This document shows positions 17,066-24,609 of a stretch of 64,000 nucleotides of DNA, in pieces; the stretch's first letter is position 1, and every line of letters begins with the position of its first letter. The notes beneath the pieces are model-generated. The model saw only the letters and a list, made by a program, of their open reading frames with translations, did not search any database and was not told the origin of the DNA. Where the stretch lies: positions 124,001 to 188,000 of the forward strand of contig CAXAZF010000003.1 of the NCBI GenBank assembly GCA_963973455.1, written 5' to 3'. The translations under genes were made by a program, and so were the position numbers. The stretch is from Marixanthomonas sp002364245. Its GTDB lineage: Bacteria > Bacteroidota > Bacteroidia > Flavobacteriales > Flavobacteriaceae.

Positions 17066-17602
17066 ATGGGAGTTTCTGAAATGACATACGTTTCCTATTT
17101 AACCGAAAAAGACGCAGAGTCTCTTTCTAGTTTAATGGTTGCAAACAAAGAACGGTTTCAGCGGTATTTTCCTAAAACGTTAGCTCAAAATTTATCTGTT
17201 TCCGATGCTAAAAGCTATATTCAGAAAAAGGGCCAAGAACAGAAAAATAAAACTGAATTTACCCTTGCTGTAAAAGAGACTACTTCACAATTAGTTGCCG
17301 GTCTAGTTATCTTAAAAGATATAGATTGGAATAACAAAGAAGGAGAACTAGCGTATTGTATCGGGGAAAATTTTGAAGGAAAAGGCCTTATGACAAAAGC
17401 AATTATTGAGATTTCAAAAACTGCTTTTTCAAAAATACAGCTCTCCACATTAAAAATAATAGTTCATAAAACGAATCCAGCCAGTATTCGCGTAGCTGAA
17501 AAAACAGGTTTTATTTGGAAAAAAACATTATTAAAAGAATATACGCCACCAGGTGAATCGCCTTTGGATATGGAATTATATGAATTAGAAAGAAAAAATT
17601 AA
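17066..17602 (+). CDS. GNAT family N-acetyltransferase (RimJ/RimL type)
   Basis: The fold is visible from LTEKDAESLSSLM at the N-terminus, the acetyl-CoA pyrophosphate loop in IGENFEGKGLMTKAI, and the late VHKTNPASIRVAEKTGF motif that is typical of RimJ/RimL ribosomal-protein or small-molecule acetyltransferases. I start at the ATG 2 nt after the EI24 stop (178 residues); the frame also opens upstream inside EI24. It precedes hemF by 1 nt, so it is cotranscribed with heme genes. The substrate is unknown. Confidence 0.85.
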   Translation: MGVSEMTYVSYLTEKDAESLSSLMVANKERFQRYFPKTLAQNLSVSDAKSYIQKKGQEQKNKTEFTLAVKETTSQLVAGLVILKDIDWNNKEGELAYCIGENFEGKGLMTKAIIEISKTAFSKIQLSTLKIIVHKTNPASIRVAEKTGFIWKKTLLKEYTPPGESPLDMELYELERKN

Positions 17603-17603
17603 T

Positions 17604-18506
17604 ATGAAAGAAAAATTCGTAACCTACATAAAAAACCTACAAGATACAATCACTTCAAAACTTGAAGCCATTGATGGTAAAGCTACTTTTAAAGAAGACC
17701 CTTGGGTTCGAAAAGAAGGCGGCGGCGGTCGTACCCGAGTGATTGAAAACGGAGCTGTTTTCGAAAAAGGCGGCGTAAACATTAGTGAAGTACACGGCGA
17801 ATTGCCTGAAAGCATGCAAAAATATTTTGGCGTAAAAGATGCCGATTTTTTTGCGTGTGGTTTAAGTTTGGTGTTACACCCTAAAAATCCTTTTGTGCCA
17901 ACCGTCCATGCCAACTGGCGCTATTTTGAAATGTACGATCAAGAAGGAAACATCGTTGATCAATGGTTTGGTGGTGGACAAGACCTTACCCCATATTATT
18001 TGTTTGAAGAAGATGCGACACACTTTCATCAAGTGAGTAAAACAGCTTGTGATAAACACGACCCCAATTTCTACCCTAAATACAAAGCTCGTTGCGATGA
18101 ATATTTTTACAATGCCCACAGAGGTGAAGGCAGAGGGATTGGCGGTTTGTTTTTCGATTATTTAAAGAAAACCGAAACGATGAGCATGGAAGACTGGTAC
18201 AACTTTGTCACCGAAGTTGGCGATAGTTTTCTAGAAGCTTATGTGCCTATAGTTGAAAAAAGAAAAAATATTGAATACACTCAAGAAAACCGCGATTGGC
18301 AAGAAATAAGACGTGGTCGATATGTAGAATTTAATTTGGTACACGATAAAGGCACGCTCTTCGGTTTAAAAACCAATGGTCGTATTGAAAGTATTTTAAT
18401 GAGCCTACCGCCTCATGTTCAATGGCGTTATGATCATAATCCAGAGCCTGGTAGTGAAGAAGAAAAGCTGCTTGAGTGTTTAAAAAAACCAAAAGATTGG
18501 GTGTAA
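17604..18506 (+). CDS. hemF: Oxygen-dependent coproporphyrinogen III oxidase
   Basis: It decarboxylates coproporphyrinogen III to protoporphyrinogen IX using O2. At 300 residues it has the conserved blocks FKEDPWVRKEGGGGRTRV, FEKGGVNISEVHG, WFGGGQDLTPYYL, ARCDEYFYNAHRGEGRGIGG and GRYVEFNLVHDKGTLFGL. It is the last gene of the operon that starts with hemA. The choice of the aerobic enzyme suits an oxygen-respiring organism; no hemN is present in the window. Confidence 0.97.
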   Translation: MKEKFVTYIKNLQDTITSKLEAIDGKATFKEDPWVRKEGGGGRTRVIENGAVFEKGGVNISEVHGELPESMQKYFGVKDADFFACGLSLVLHPKNPFVPTVHANWRYFEMYDQEGNIVDQWFGGGQDLTPYYLFEEDATHFHQVSKTACDKHDPNFYPKYKARCDEYFYNAHRGEGRGIGGLFFDYLKKTETMSMEDWYNFVTEVGDSFLEAYVPIVEKRKNIEYTQENRDWQEIRRGRYVEFNLVHDKGTLFGLKTNGRIESILMSLPPHVQWRYDHNPEPGSEEEKLLECLKKPKDWV

Positions 18507-18557
18507 ATGAAGTTCTAAACGCTTCAATTGTTATACTTTTCTGAATAAACACAATAC

Positions 18558-18591
18558 TTTGTTCATTTTTAGGTTCAGCTTAGTACTTTTG
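18558..18591 (+). promoter_or_regulatory. Promoter upstream of dut
   Basis: TTTG at 18558-18561, a 22-bp spacer and TACTTTTG at 18584-18591 form a complete flavobacterial promoter. The predicted transcript has a leader of about 95 nt before dut that contains the repeat at 18612. Confidence 0.6.
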
Positions 18592-18611
18592 CTGGGTATT
18601 TCGTAATTTGA

Positions 18612-18643
18612 CCCTTCGACTCGAGTTTACCCTGAGCCAGAAG
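18612..18643. repeat. Possible dispersed intergenic repeat in the dut leader
   Basis: The segment starts CCCTTCGACTCGAG and ends CCCTGAGCCAGAAG; its ends (CTTC and GAAG, CTC and GAG) are imperfect inverted repeats. It resembles the GC-richer CCTTCGACTC-CTCAGG elements I recall between genes in many Bacteroidota genomes. It stands out from the AT-rich surroundings. Only one copy was noticed in this window. Confidence 0.35.
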
Positions 18644-18690
18644 ACAATATCGATTTATTTTTCAGAATTAAAGCAAATAAGCAATCAACC

Positions 18691-19125
18691 ATGAAAGTTA
18701 AAATAATCAACAAATCTGAACATCCAATTCCTTCATATGAAACCATAGCTTCAGCTGGAATGGATCTTCGGGCTAATGTTTCAGAATCTTCAACCCTAAA
18801 ACCGTTACAACGTGCTATCGTAAAAACCGGCTTATTTATTGAGCTTCCCATTGGTTTTGAAGCGCAAGTACGACCACGGAGCGGATTGGCTGCAAAAAAA
18901 GGGGTTACCGTTTTAAACAGCCCCGGAACCATCGATGCAGACTATCGAGGAGAAATTGGCGTTATCCTTGTGAATCTTTCCAACGAGGATTTTACCATTG
19001 AAAACGGCGAGCGTATTGCACAATTGGTTATCGCAAAACACGAACGTGCCGTTTGGGAAGAAGTAGAAACGCTAGAAGAAACATCCCGCGGAAGCGGTGG
19101 CTTTGGTAGCACCGGGACTAAATAA
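18691..19125 (+). CDS. dut: dUTP diphosphatase
   Basis: It hydrolyses dUTP to dUMP and pyrophosphate, keeping uracil out of DNA and feeding dTMP synthesis. All five trimeric-dUTPase motifs are present in 144 residues: AGMDLRANV, RPRSGLAAKKG, NSPGTIDADYRGEIG, NGERIAQLVI and the C-terminal arm RGSGGFGSTG. It begins a run of genes (dut, nucleotidyltransferase, TPR, DUF4292, EnvC-like) found together in many Bacteroidota. Confidence 0.97.
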   Translation: MKVKIINKSEHPIPSYETIASAGMDLRANVSESSTLKPLQRAIVKTGLFIELPIGFEAQVRPRSGLAAKKGVTVLNSPGTIDADYRGEIGVILVNLSNEDFTIENGERIAQLVIAKHERAVWEEVETLEETSRGSGGFGSTGTK

Positions 19126-19163
19126 ACACCAAAGAATAAAATAAAGTTGAATTAAAAAAGATA

Positions 19164-19179
19164 CCCGCCTATACGCGGG
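19164..19179 (+). other. Hairpin directly in front of the nucleotidyltransferase start
   Basis: CCCGC (19164-19168) pairs with GCGGG (19175-19179) around a 6-nt loop, and the first ATG follows after 1 nt. There is no T-run. It may be the 3' hairpin of dut or may affect translation of the next gene. Confidence 0.45.
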
Positions 19180-19186
19180 CATGCAT

Positions 19187-20203
19187 ATGAAAATAATCGT
19201 ACCAATGGCCGGACGTGGTTCGCGCCTTCGTCCACATACGTTAACCATACCAAAACCGTTAATTCCGGTGGCGGGAAAACCAATTGTGCACCGTCTGGTG
19301 ACTGAGATTACTGAAATTTTAGATGAAAAAGTAGATGAAATCGCTTTTATACTGGGCGACCCTGCATTTTTCGGGGATGATGTCGTTGAAAGTTTAGAAG
19401 AATTAGCCAAAGGTTTAGGAGCAAAACCTACTATTTACCGTCAGTTAGACCCAAAAGGAACTGGTCACGCTATTATGTGTGCCGAGCCATCATTGGAAGG
19501 TCCAGCGGTAATTGCGTATGCTGATACGTTAATTAAAGCAGATTTTAACCTAGACAAAGAAGCCGATAGCGTTATTTGGACCAAAAAAGTAGAAAACCCG
19601 GAAGCGTACGGCGTGGTGAACCTTAATGATAAAGAACAAATCACCGAATTAGTTGAAAAACCAACCGAATTTGTAAGTGATCAAGCTGTAATTGGTATTT
19701 ACTACTTTAAAGACGTGGCTGTTTTAAAACAAGAACTTCAATACGTGTTAGACAACAACATTATCCACGGAGGCGAATACCAAATTAACGATGGTATAAA
19801 ACGCATGATGGCAGATGGGAAAGTATTTAAAACCGGAACGGTTGATGAGTGGATGGACTGTGGTAATAAAGAAGTAACCGTTGCTACCAACAAAAAAATG
19901 CTCGGCTTTATTGCTAAAACTGAAGAAAAACTCATTGCTGAGAATCATACCAACGAAAATTCCGAAATTATCGAACCGTGCTTTATCGGTGAAGGAGTTG
20001 TATTGAAAAACAGCACTGTTGGTCCCTATGCCTCAATTGGCAAAGGCACAATAATTGAGGATAGTACCGTTAAAAATAGTATAATTCAAACGCATTCGGT
20101 TGTTAAAAATGCTACTTTAGACAATGCTATGATTGGCAATCATGCAACATATAATGGTAAGTATACAAATGTTAGTATTGGCGATTATTCAGCATTAAAA
20201 TAA
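19187..20203 (+). CDS. Sugar-phosphate nucleotidylyltransferase with left-handed beta-helix tail
   Basis: It activates a sugar-1-phosphate with an NTP. The N-terminal Rossmann-like domain opens with IIVPMAGRGSRLRPHT and KPLIPVAGKPIVHRL, the signature of GlmU/RmlA/mannose-1-phosphate guanylyltransferases. The C-terminal 90 residues carry hexapeptide repeats (VVLKNSTVGPYASIGKGTII) typical of a left-handed beta-helix. I prefer the ATG opening MKIIVPMAG; an ATG two codons earlier is possible. The sugar (glucose, mannose or other) cannot be fixed from sequence. It probably supplies a nucleotide sugar for envelope glycans. Confidence 0.9.
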   Translation: MKIIVPMAGRGSRLRPHTLTIPKPLIPVAGKPIVHRLVTEITEILDEKVDEIAFILGDPAFFGDDVVESLEELAKGLGAKPTIYRQLDPKGTGHAIMCAEPSLEGPAVIAYADTLIKADFNLDKEADSVIWTKKVENPEAYGVVNLNDKEQITELVEKPTEFVSDQAVIGIYYFKDVAVLKQELQYVLDNNIIHGGEYQINDGIKRMMADGKVFKTGTVDEWMDCGNKEVTVATNKKMLGFIAKTEEKLIAENHTNENSEIIEPCFIGEGVVLKNSTVGPYASIGKGTIIEDSTVKNSIIQTHSVVKNATLDNAMIGNHATYNGKYTNVSIGDYSALK

Positions 20204-20230
20204 GTCGCTTAAGACTAATTTAATTATAAT

Positions 20231-21613
20231 TTGAAACGTAAATTATCATATCTATTTTTGTTTTTCTTCGGAATTCTTATGCTTCCGAAGCAAGTCGTTG
20301 CGCAAGAAACTGAAACTACGGAAGAACAACCCACAGACGATTTAGGGAATGTGACCGATGCCTTTCAGGAAAACTTTTTTGAAGCCTTAAAGCAAAAAGG
20401 AATTGAAAATTATGAGTTAGCACTCGATGCGCTTCGGAAAGCGGAAAAAGCCGCTAAAGGTGATCCAAAACTAGAAGCTGTCGTTGCGTTTGAAAAAGCC
20501 AAAAACTTAACCGAACTAAAGCAATTTGAAGAAGCTGAAGTAAGCTTTAAGCAAGTTTTAAAAACCGAACCAAAACGATTGGACGTATTAGAGTCGTTGT
20601 ACGATTTATATTATCAAAAAAACGATTATGATTCAGCTATTCCGCTAGTTCAAAAGTTAATTGAGTCTGATGAAGATTATAAAGAAGATTTAGCAAACTT
20701 ATATTCTAGAACACGTCAATTTGATAAAGCCATTGAAGTGTTGGACGACTTGGATGAAACCTTGGGCGAAAGCGATTATCGAAATGCCCTTCGTGCTCAA
20801 ATTTACAGGCAAACTGGCAATACAGAAGGACAAATAGAGAGTCTAGAGACCCGTATTGATAAAAACCCGAAGAAAGAACAGGACTATTTAGGGTTAATTT
20901 ATCTGTATAGTGAGGAAGGCAATACTGAAAAAGCATTTGCTACCGCTAAAGAATTATTGAAAAATCAGCCAAACTCAAAACAAGTTCACTTGGCTTTGTA
21001 TAAATTTTATTTGGATGAAAACAATACTGAAGAGGCTTTTAAATCTATGAATATTGTATTTGCTGCTTCGGAAATAGAAAAGGAAAGCAAATATAAAGTG
21101 TTGAGTGATTTTATCGGTTTTGTTGAGAAAAACCCTCAATATGAAACCGAATTGGAAAATGTAGTTGCTAATTTCAGTGAAACGAATACAGGTAAAATTT
21201 ATGAGCAATTAGGTGGTTACTTCAACTCGAAAGGGCAAAAAGAAACCGCTTTAAAGTTTTATGAAAAGGGAATTGAAGGTGATCCGGATAATTTCAGTTT
21301 ATTAAAAAACACCTTGTTGCTTCAGATTGATTTCAAAAAATATGATACCGCTGAAAAATTGAGTAGTGATGCATTAGCAATATTTCCGGCGCAACCGTTG
21401 TTATATTTAATCAATGGTGTCGCTCAAAATAATCTTAAAAACCCTGATGAAGCCATTGAAAGTCTTAATAGCGGTTTGGATTATCTATTTGACAACCCAA
21501 CGATGGAGCAAGATTTTTATAAGCAATTACAGCAAGCGTACACATTAAAAGGAGATTCTAAAAAAGCGACTGAGTATGCGGAAAAAGCTGCTCAAATTAA
21601 GCTAACAAATTAA
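20231..21613 (+). CDS. Periplasmic TPR-repeat protein
   Basis: The start is TTG, giving a signal peptide (MKRKLSYLFLFFFGILML, cleavage after VVA or VAQ). The 435-residue mature part consists almost wholly of tetratricopeptide repeats (for example NYELALDALRKAEKAAKGD, YDSAIPLVQKLIESDEDY, PDEAIESLNSGLDYLF). It probably scaffolds an envelope complex. The DUF4292 lipoprotein follows after 3 bp and the EnvC-like factor overlaps that, so these three are one transcription unit. Confidence 0.88.
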   Translation: MKRKLSYLFLFFFGILMLPKQVVAQETETTEEQPTDDLGNVTDAFQENFFEALKQKGIENYELALDALRKAEKAAKGDPKLEAVVAFEKAKNLTELKQFEEAEVSFKQVLKTEPKRLDVLESLYDLYYQKNDYDSAIPLVQKLIESDEDYKEDLANLYSRTRQFDKAIEVLDDLDETLGESDYRNALRAQIYRQTGNTEGQIESLETRIDKNPKKEQDYLGLIYLYSEEGNTEKAFATAKELLKNQPNSKQVHLALYKFYLDENNTEEAFKSMNIVFAASEIEKESKYKVLSDFIGFVEKNPQYETELENVVANFSETNTGKIYEQLGGYFNSKGQKETALKFYEKGIEGDPDNFSLLKNTLLLQIDFKKYDTAEKLSSDALAIFPAQPLLYLINGVAQNNLKNPDEAIESLNSGLDYLFDNPTMEQDFYKQLQQAYTLKGDSKKATEYAEKAAQIKLTN

Positions 21614-21616
21614 TAC

Positions 21617-22393
21617 ATGACCTACACAAAATATATTTTTATAGTCTTGGCTATTGTACTTTCATCTTGTGGTGCAGCCAAGAAAGTAAAGGGCTCTAAA
21701 ACAGCTAAAGAAAATATCTCAACTAAAAACATTATCGCTTCACACGAAGCAGCATCGCCATCGTTTAAAACGATGGCTGCCCGCATTCAAGTGGTTTATG
21801 AAGATGATGACACCCAACAAAGCGTAACGGTCAGTCTGCGTATGGAAAAAGATAAAACTATTTGGGTAAAAGCATCTTTACTGGGCATTACATTGGTGAA
21901 AGCCAATATCACCCCAGACCGGGTTCAGTATTACGAAACTATTGGTGGCACCTATTTTGACGGTAATTATGCTTTATTAAGTGATTGGTTAGGGACTGAA
22001 ATTAATTTTGAAAAAGCACAAGCTATTTTGCTAGGGCAATCCATTTTTAATCTTAACAAGACAGATTATAAATCTACGGTGGTTCAGAATAAATACAAAC
22101 TGCAGCCAAACGTACAGCCTCAAAATTTTATTCATTCGTTGTTTTTAAATCCTGAAAATTTCAAAATTGCTTCTGAAAGTCTTTCGCAACCAAGTGATGA
22201 TAGACTATTGAGTGTTCGTTATACGGACTATCAAAAAGTGGGAACAGATTTTTATCCTTCAGAAATAAAAATAAATACTACCGAAAAAGACAGTAAAACA
22301 AATATTGACGTTATTTATAAAAATATAGACCTGGATGTAAATATTGGTTTTCCATTTAACATTCCTGAAGGGTATGACGAAATTCAACTATAA
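21617..22393 (+). CDS. DUF4292 lipoprotein
   Basis: This 258-residue protein has a lipoprotein signal peptide ending in the lipobox LSSC (Cys about residue 18), then a domain with KTMAARIQVVYEDDDTQQS and ASLLGITLVKANITPDRVQYYE, the usual DUF4292 core. That fold resembles LolB/LolA-type lipid-binding beta-barrels, so a role in moving lipoproteins or lipids to the outer membrane is an attractive guess. It lies between a TPR protein and the EnvC-like gene, whose ATG overlaps its stop by 1 nt. Confidence 0.87.
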   Translation: MTYTKYIFIVLAIVLSSCGAAKKVKGSKTAKENISTKNIIASHEAASPSFKTMAARIQVVYEDDDTQQSVTVSLRMEKDKTIWVKASLLGITLVKANITPDRVQYYETIGGTYFDGNYALLSDWLGTEINFEKAQAILLGQSIFNLNKTDYKSTVVQNKYKLQPNVQPQNFIHSLFLNPENFKIASESLSQPSDDRLLSVRYTDYQKVGTDFYPSEIKINTTEKDSKTNIDVIYKNIDLDVNIGFPFNIPEGYDEIQL

Positions 22394-23628
22394 TGCGTAA
22401 TAACTTTATTACATATTTTCTTTTTGGGTGTTTCTTGTTAGTGGCAACAACGCTTTCTGCTCAATCTGAAAAACAAAAAGAATTAGAAGAGCAACGACAG
22501 GCTATTCTTCAAGAAATTAAGCAAATTAATTCTCTTTTGTTCAAGACCCGAAAAGAAGAAAAATCGGTGTTGACGCAAGTGGAAGATTTGGAACAACGTA
22601 TTAGCGCTACTGAAAATTTAATCCGCATTACAAACCGTCAAGCTAATTTATTAACCCGCGAAATTAATGACAACCTCACCAAAATAGACAACCTTCGTAC
22701 CGAACTGAAAGAGCTGAAAGAAGACTATGCAGCGATGATCAATAAATCGTACAAAAGTAAGTCGCAGCAAAGTAGGGTGATGTTTTTATTGTCTTCGGAA
22801 AGTTTTTTGCAAGCATATAAACGCTTGCAGTATATGAAACAATATGCTAAACACCGTAAAGAGCAAGGAGAAAGCATTAAAGAAAAAACAGCTCAGTTGC
22901 AGCAATTAAATAAAGATTTGATTTCTCAAAAAAGCAAAAAGGAAGAATTGATTGCTCAAAACCGAAAAACTAAAAACGAACTCGCTAAAGAGAAGAAGGA
23001 TCAACAAGCACTTGTAGCTTCACTCAAAAAGGACGAAGGTAAGTTTGCTCGTCAAATACGAGAAAAACAAAGCAAAGCCGATGAAATTGACCGACAAATA
23101 GACAAATTGATTCGTGAAGCCATTGCAAAGTCTAATAAAGCATCTGGAAACAAAGTAGACAATACTCGAGAATCCACTTTTGCCTTAAATGCCGAAGCAA
23201 AAGAACTAGCCGCCAACTTTACCAGTAACAAAGGAAAATTACCGTGGCCCATTACCAAAGGCGGCGTGGTAGTAAAAAAATATGGTAAACATAGGCACCC
23301 ACAATTGCCCAATGTAACCACGTTTAACAGCGGTGTTGAAATCGCAACTGAAAAAGGTGCTGAAGCTCGTGCTATTTTTAAAGGTGTGGTACTTGAAATT
23401 CAACAACTAAAAGGGGCAAACAAGGCTATCTATGTACAACATGGTAATTATATAACCGTGTATAACAACTTAGCTACCGTTGCAGTGAAAAAGGGTGATA
23501 ATGTGGATACCAAACAAAATCTGGGAACTGTTTTTAGTAATCCGGCTACTGGAAAAACTACACTTAAATTCCTTATTTACCAAAATACCAAGCGTATGAA
23601 TCCGGCAGATTGGATTTACCAAATGTAA
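22393..23628 (+). CDS. EnvC-like murein hydrolase activator with degenerate M23 (LytM) domain
   Basis: The product has 411 residues: signal peptide (cleaved after LSA), long coiled coil (about 25-255, rich in Glu, Lys and Gln), then a LytM domain (about 280-411). The zinc ligands of active M23 peptidases are missing: where HxxxD is expected it reads NSGVE, and the HxH position reads TLKFLIY. It is therefore not a peptidase but probably activates an amidase in septum cleavage, as EnvC does. It ends directly against the stop of the convergent DUF6691 gene. Confidence 0.9.
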   Translation: MRNNFITYFLFGCFLLVATTLSAQSEKQKELEEQRQAILQEIKQINSLLFKTRKEEKSVLTQVEDLEQRISATENLIRITNRQANLLTREINDNLTKIDNLRTELKELKEDYAAMINKSYKSKSQQSRVMFLLSSESFLQAYKRLQYMKQYAKHRKEQGESIKEKTAQLQQLNKDLISQKSKKEELIAQNRKTKNELAKEKKDQQALVASLKKDEGKFARQIREKQSKADEIDRQIDKLIREAIAKSNKASGNKVDNTRESTFALNAEAKELAANFTSNKGKLPWPITKGGVVVKKYGKHRHPQLPNVTTFNSGVEIATEKGAEARAIFKGVVLEIQQLKGANKAIYVQHGNYITVYNNLATVAVKKGDNVDTKQNLGTVFSNPATGKTTLKFLIYQNTKRMNPADWIYQM

Positions 23629-24042
23629 TTAATGAGGTAACTTATTTTTTAAAATTCCGTACAGAAATGTACCCAAGAGCGCGCCTACAATCACAACTAA
23701 TATTGATATATAACCTGACCCAACTAACACATACATAGGGCCCGGACAAGCACCCGCTAAAGCCCAACCTAAGCCAAAAATAATTCCGCCAATTGCATAT
23801 CTGGCAAAACTTTTGTTTTTAGGGGTTAATTTCATTTCTTGATTGCCAATCGCCTTGAGGTTCTTCTTCTTTATTACTTGAATCCCTATCACTCCCAAAA
23901 TCAATGCAGAACCTATAATTCCGTACATATGGAAAGACCCAAACTGAAACATTTCATAAATTCGAAACCACGAAGCTGCTTCAGATTTGTACATTATAAT
24001 TCCGAAGAAAATTCCAATACTTAAATAAACTAGCTGTTTCAT
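23629..24042 (-). CDS. DUF6691 half of a YeeE/YedE-type sulfur transporter
   Basis: This 137-residue membrane protein with four hydrophobic segments carries the conserved GLGWALAGACPGPMYVLVG motif containing the cysteine typical of the YeeE/YedE family, which takes up thiosulfate in the one-chain enterobacterial form. Here the transporter is split; the partner half lies 4 bp upstream. It is the last gene of the minus-strand unit that starts with the MBL-rhodanese enzyme, so it probably imports or exports a reduced sulfur species. Confidence 0.88.
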   Translation of the reverse strand: MKQLVYLSIGIFFGIIMYKSEAASWFRIYEMFQFGSFHMYGIIGSALILGVIGIQVIKKKNLKAIGNQEMKLTPKNKSFARYAIGGIIFGLGWALAGACPGPMYVLVGSGYISILVVIVGALLGTFLYGILKNKLPH

Positions 24043-24046
24043 GCTT

Positions 24047-24604
24047 TTAAAATATTATGGGGAAAATGGCGTGAATCATTACTAAGCCACCAATAAAAAA
24101 ACCGATTACGGCTATTAACGAAGGAAGTTGCAAGTTGCTTAACCCTGAAATAGCATGACCAGATGTACATCCGCCTGCATAGCGAGCACCAAAACCTACC
24201 AACAAACCGCCAACCAATAAAACTCCTAACACAAATGGGTTTGATAATTGTTCGGTTGAAAATAATTCTGGTGGCATGTAAGCTTGACCAGCACTATTAA
24301 TTTGGTAATCATTAGAAAGCTGTTCGGCTATTTCTGGATTGATTTCAACCGTATTATTAGACATAAATTGAGAGGCAATAAAACCACCGATAGCGGCACC
24401 AACTACAACTAATAAATTCCAACGCTCTTCTTTCCAATTAAATTTAAAAAAATCGGCTACTTTTCCGGCTCCACCTGCCGAACACATGGTTCGTAAGTTT
24501 GAAGACATGCCAAATTGCTTTCCTGCAAAGAGCAGTAAAAACATAACCAAAGCAATTAGTGGTCCGGCCACGTACCACGGCCAAGGTTCATATATAATAT
24601 TCAT
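24047..24604 (-). CDS. YeeE/YedE family sulfur transporter, larger half
   Basis: The product has 185 residues with five to six hydrophobic segments. The signature GFGARYAGGCTSGHAISGLSNLQ (key residues Gly-Gly-Cys-Thr-Ser-Gly-His) is the conserved Cys motif of YeeE/YedE half-transporters. It lies 5 bp after the MBL-rhodanese gene and 4 bp before the DUF6691 half, giving a three-gene unit for sulfur handling. The transport direction and substrate (thiosulfate or sulfane sulfur) are inferred from the family. Confidence 0.9.
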   Translation of the reverse strand: MNIIYEPWPWYVAGPLIALVMFLLLFAGKQFGMSSNLRTMCSAGGAGKVADFFKFNWKEERWNLLVVVGAAIGGFIASQFMSNNTVEINPEIAEQLSNDYQINSAGQAYMPPELFSTEQLSNPFVLGVLLVGGLLVGFGARYAGGCTSGHAISGLSNLQLPSLIAVIGFFIGGLVMIHAIFPIIF

Positions 24605-24609
24605 AAAGT

